In this document: positions 32,003 to 32,400 of the stretch, one piece after another
Numbering within the stretch: position 1 is the first letter of the stretch
Layout of the letters: each line of letters opens with the position of its first letter
DNA from: Streptomyces albicerus
GTDB lineage: Bacteria; Actinomycetota; Actinomycetes; Streptomycetales; Streptomycetaceae
Reading direction: 5' to 3'
DNA length: 32,400 nt
NCBI RefSeq assembly: GCF_008905045.1
Contig: NZ_VWMY01000097.1
Span: 1 to 32,400 of the forward strand
Notes under the pieces: generated by a model
Seen by the model: only the letters and a program-made list of their open reading frames with translations
Told to the model about the DNA's origin: nothing
Database searches by the model: none
Position numbers and translations under genes: made by a program

Positions 32003-32400
32003 CTAATAGGACTCCGTTAAGTCTGTCTTGATCTCGGTGTCGTGCGTGTTCTCGCGGGCAGGGGCTGTTGGCAGGTGGTGCAGATGCCGGTCCAGCACCT
32101 CAGGGTGTTCTGGAGGGCGTCGAGGACTTGGTAGAGGGTGAGCCCGGTCCGGGCGCTTTTGGGGCCAGGCGCTGTTCGGTGAGGAAGGCGTGGGCGGCGG
32201 TCACGAGGGTGACGTGGTGGTGCCAGCCCGGCCAGGAACGGCCTTCGAAGTGGTCAAGTCCCAGGCCGTGCTTGAGTTCGCGGTAGTCGTGCTCGATGCC
32301 GTCGAAAAGTTGTCGCCCATTACCGTCTTCGTAGAGCCCGGTTCGGGGCTCGTGGCCTTCGGGGCCGGTATGACTCGTTGCCCCTGTCCTTGATGATCCG
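32003..32400 (-). mobile_element. IS701-like insertion sequence, right part
   Basis: The transposase remnant ends inside GGACTCCGTTAAGTCTG (32009-32025), which I take as the terminal inverted repeat. The outer boundary near 32003-32009 lies just after the dehydrogenase stop. The other end is outside the window, so the target duplication cannot be checked. Confidence 0.55.
32017..32400 (-). pseudogene. 3' end of an IS701-like transposase, frameshifted
   Basis: Read leftward from the window edge, the translation gives IEHDYRELKHGLGLDHFEG, RSWPGWHHHVTLVTAAHAFL and TEQRLAPKA, the C-terminal signature of IS701-family transposases. A one-base loss near 32155 shifts the frame, and homology resumes as RTGLTLYQVLDALQNTLRCWTG down to a TAA at 32017. 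The gene continues beyond the window. Because of the frameshift it is probably inactive, unless the shift is an assembly error. Confidence 0.75.

Noticed and set aside
1..32400. CRISPR array or CRISPR-associated genes accompanying the Tn7-like module
   Set aside because: No regularly spaced direct repeats and no Cas-like protein were seen, so there is no sign of RNA-guided targeting.

Overview
The window is very GC-rich, with G/C-rich third codon positions, many GTG starts, GTGA/ATGA stop-start overlaps and actinobacterial protein families. This points to Streptomyces or a close relative. The gene mix (terminal-protein-like pair, helicase-associated-repeat proteins and their broken copies, toxin-antitoxin pair, nuclease-like and HEPN-like orphans, transposition genes, an IS) is typical of a linear plasmid or a chromosome arm. 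That placement is inferred, not shown directly.

Layout. 1-402: non-coding, with stable hairpins. 403-1236 (-): 5'-truncated copy of the C-terminal repeats of the helicase further right. 1401-2017 (-): Fic/Doc-like toxin with its antitoxin and a palindromic operator candidate. 2111-5773 (-): alanine-rich protein of about 1,220 residues, function unknown. 6360-7817 (-): protein ending in a PD-(D/E)xK nuclease-like domain. 8518-9398 (+): two-gene operon of a small membrane protein and an HTH protein. 9579-10367 (+): zinc-ribbon protein with an RX4H HEPN-type motif, followed by a perfect 30-bp palindrome. 10697-13670 (-): three hypothetical genes. 14317-14514 (+): small Pro-rich protein. 14555-17005 (-): DEAH superfamily 2 helicase with C-terminal helicase-associated repeats. 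17249-17686 (+): Nudix hydrolase.

17960-20426 (-) is a tight three-gene operon: small XRE regulator, then a 525-residue protein with an HTH, a Cys/His cluster and family-B-polymerase-like motifs, then a 190-residue HTH protein. Gene order and layout resemble the tap-tpg pair (telomere-associated protein plus terminal protein) of linear Streptomyces replicons, but the sequences are divergent.

20673-29151 (+), divergent from that operon, is a Tn7/Tn5053-type transposition module: TniQ-like, TnsA-like, TnsB-like 1, TnsB-like 2, TnsC-like AAA+ ATPase, second TniQ-like. The last five genes overlap stop-to-start. The first TnsB-like protein keeps the overall fold markers and the C-terminal tail but has alanines at two of the three DDE positions. 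The TnsA-like protein has lost its catalytic Glu and Asp positions. Only the second TnsB-like protein has an intact DDE triad. An apparently maintained system that pairs one live transposase with a pseudo-transposase and a pseudo-endonuclease is the most unusual feature here.

29382-29903 (+) is another truncated helicase-associated-repeat fragment, just beyond a possible right end of the transposition module. 30174-30914 (-) and 31203-31997 (+) are a divergent methyltransferase and short-chain dehydrogenase. 32017-32400 (-) is the 3' end of a frameshifted IS701-like transposase that runs off the window.
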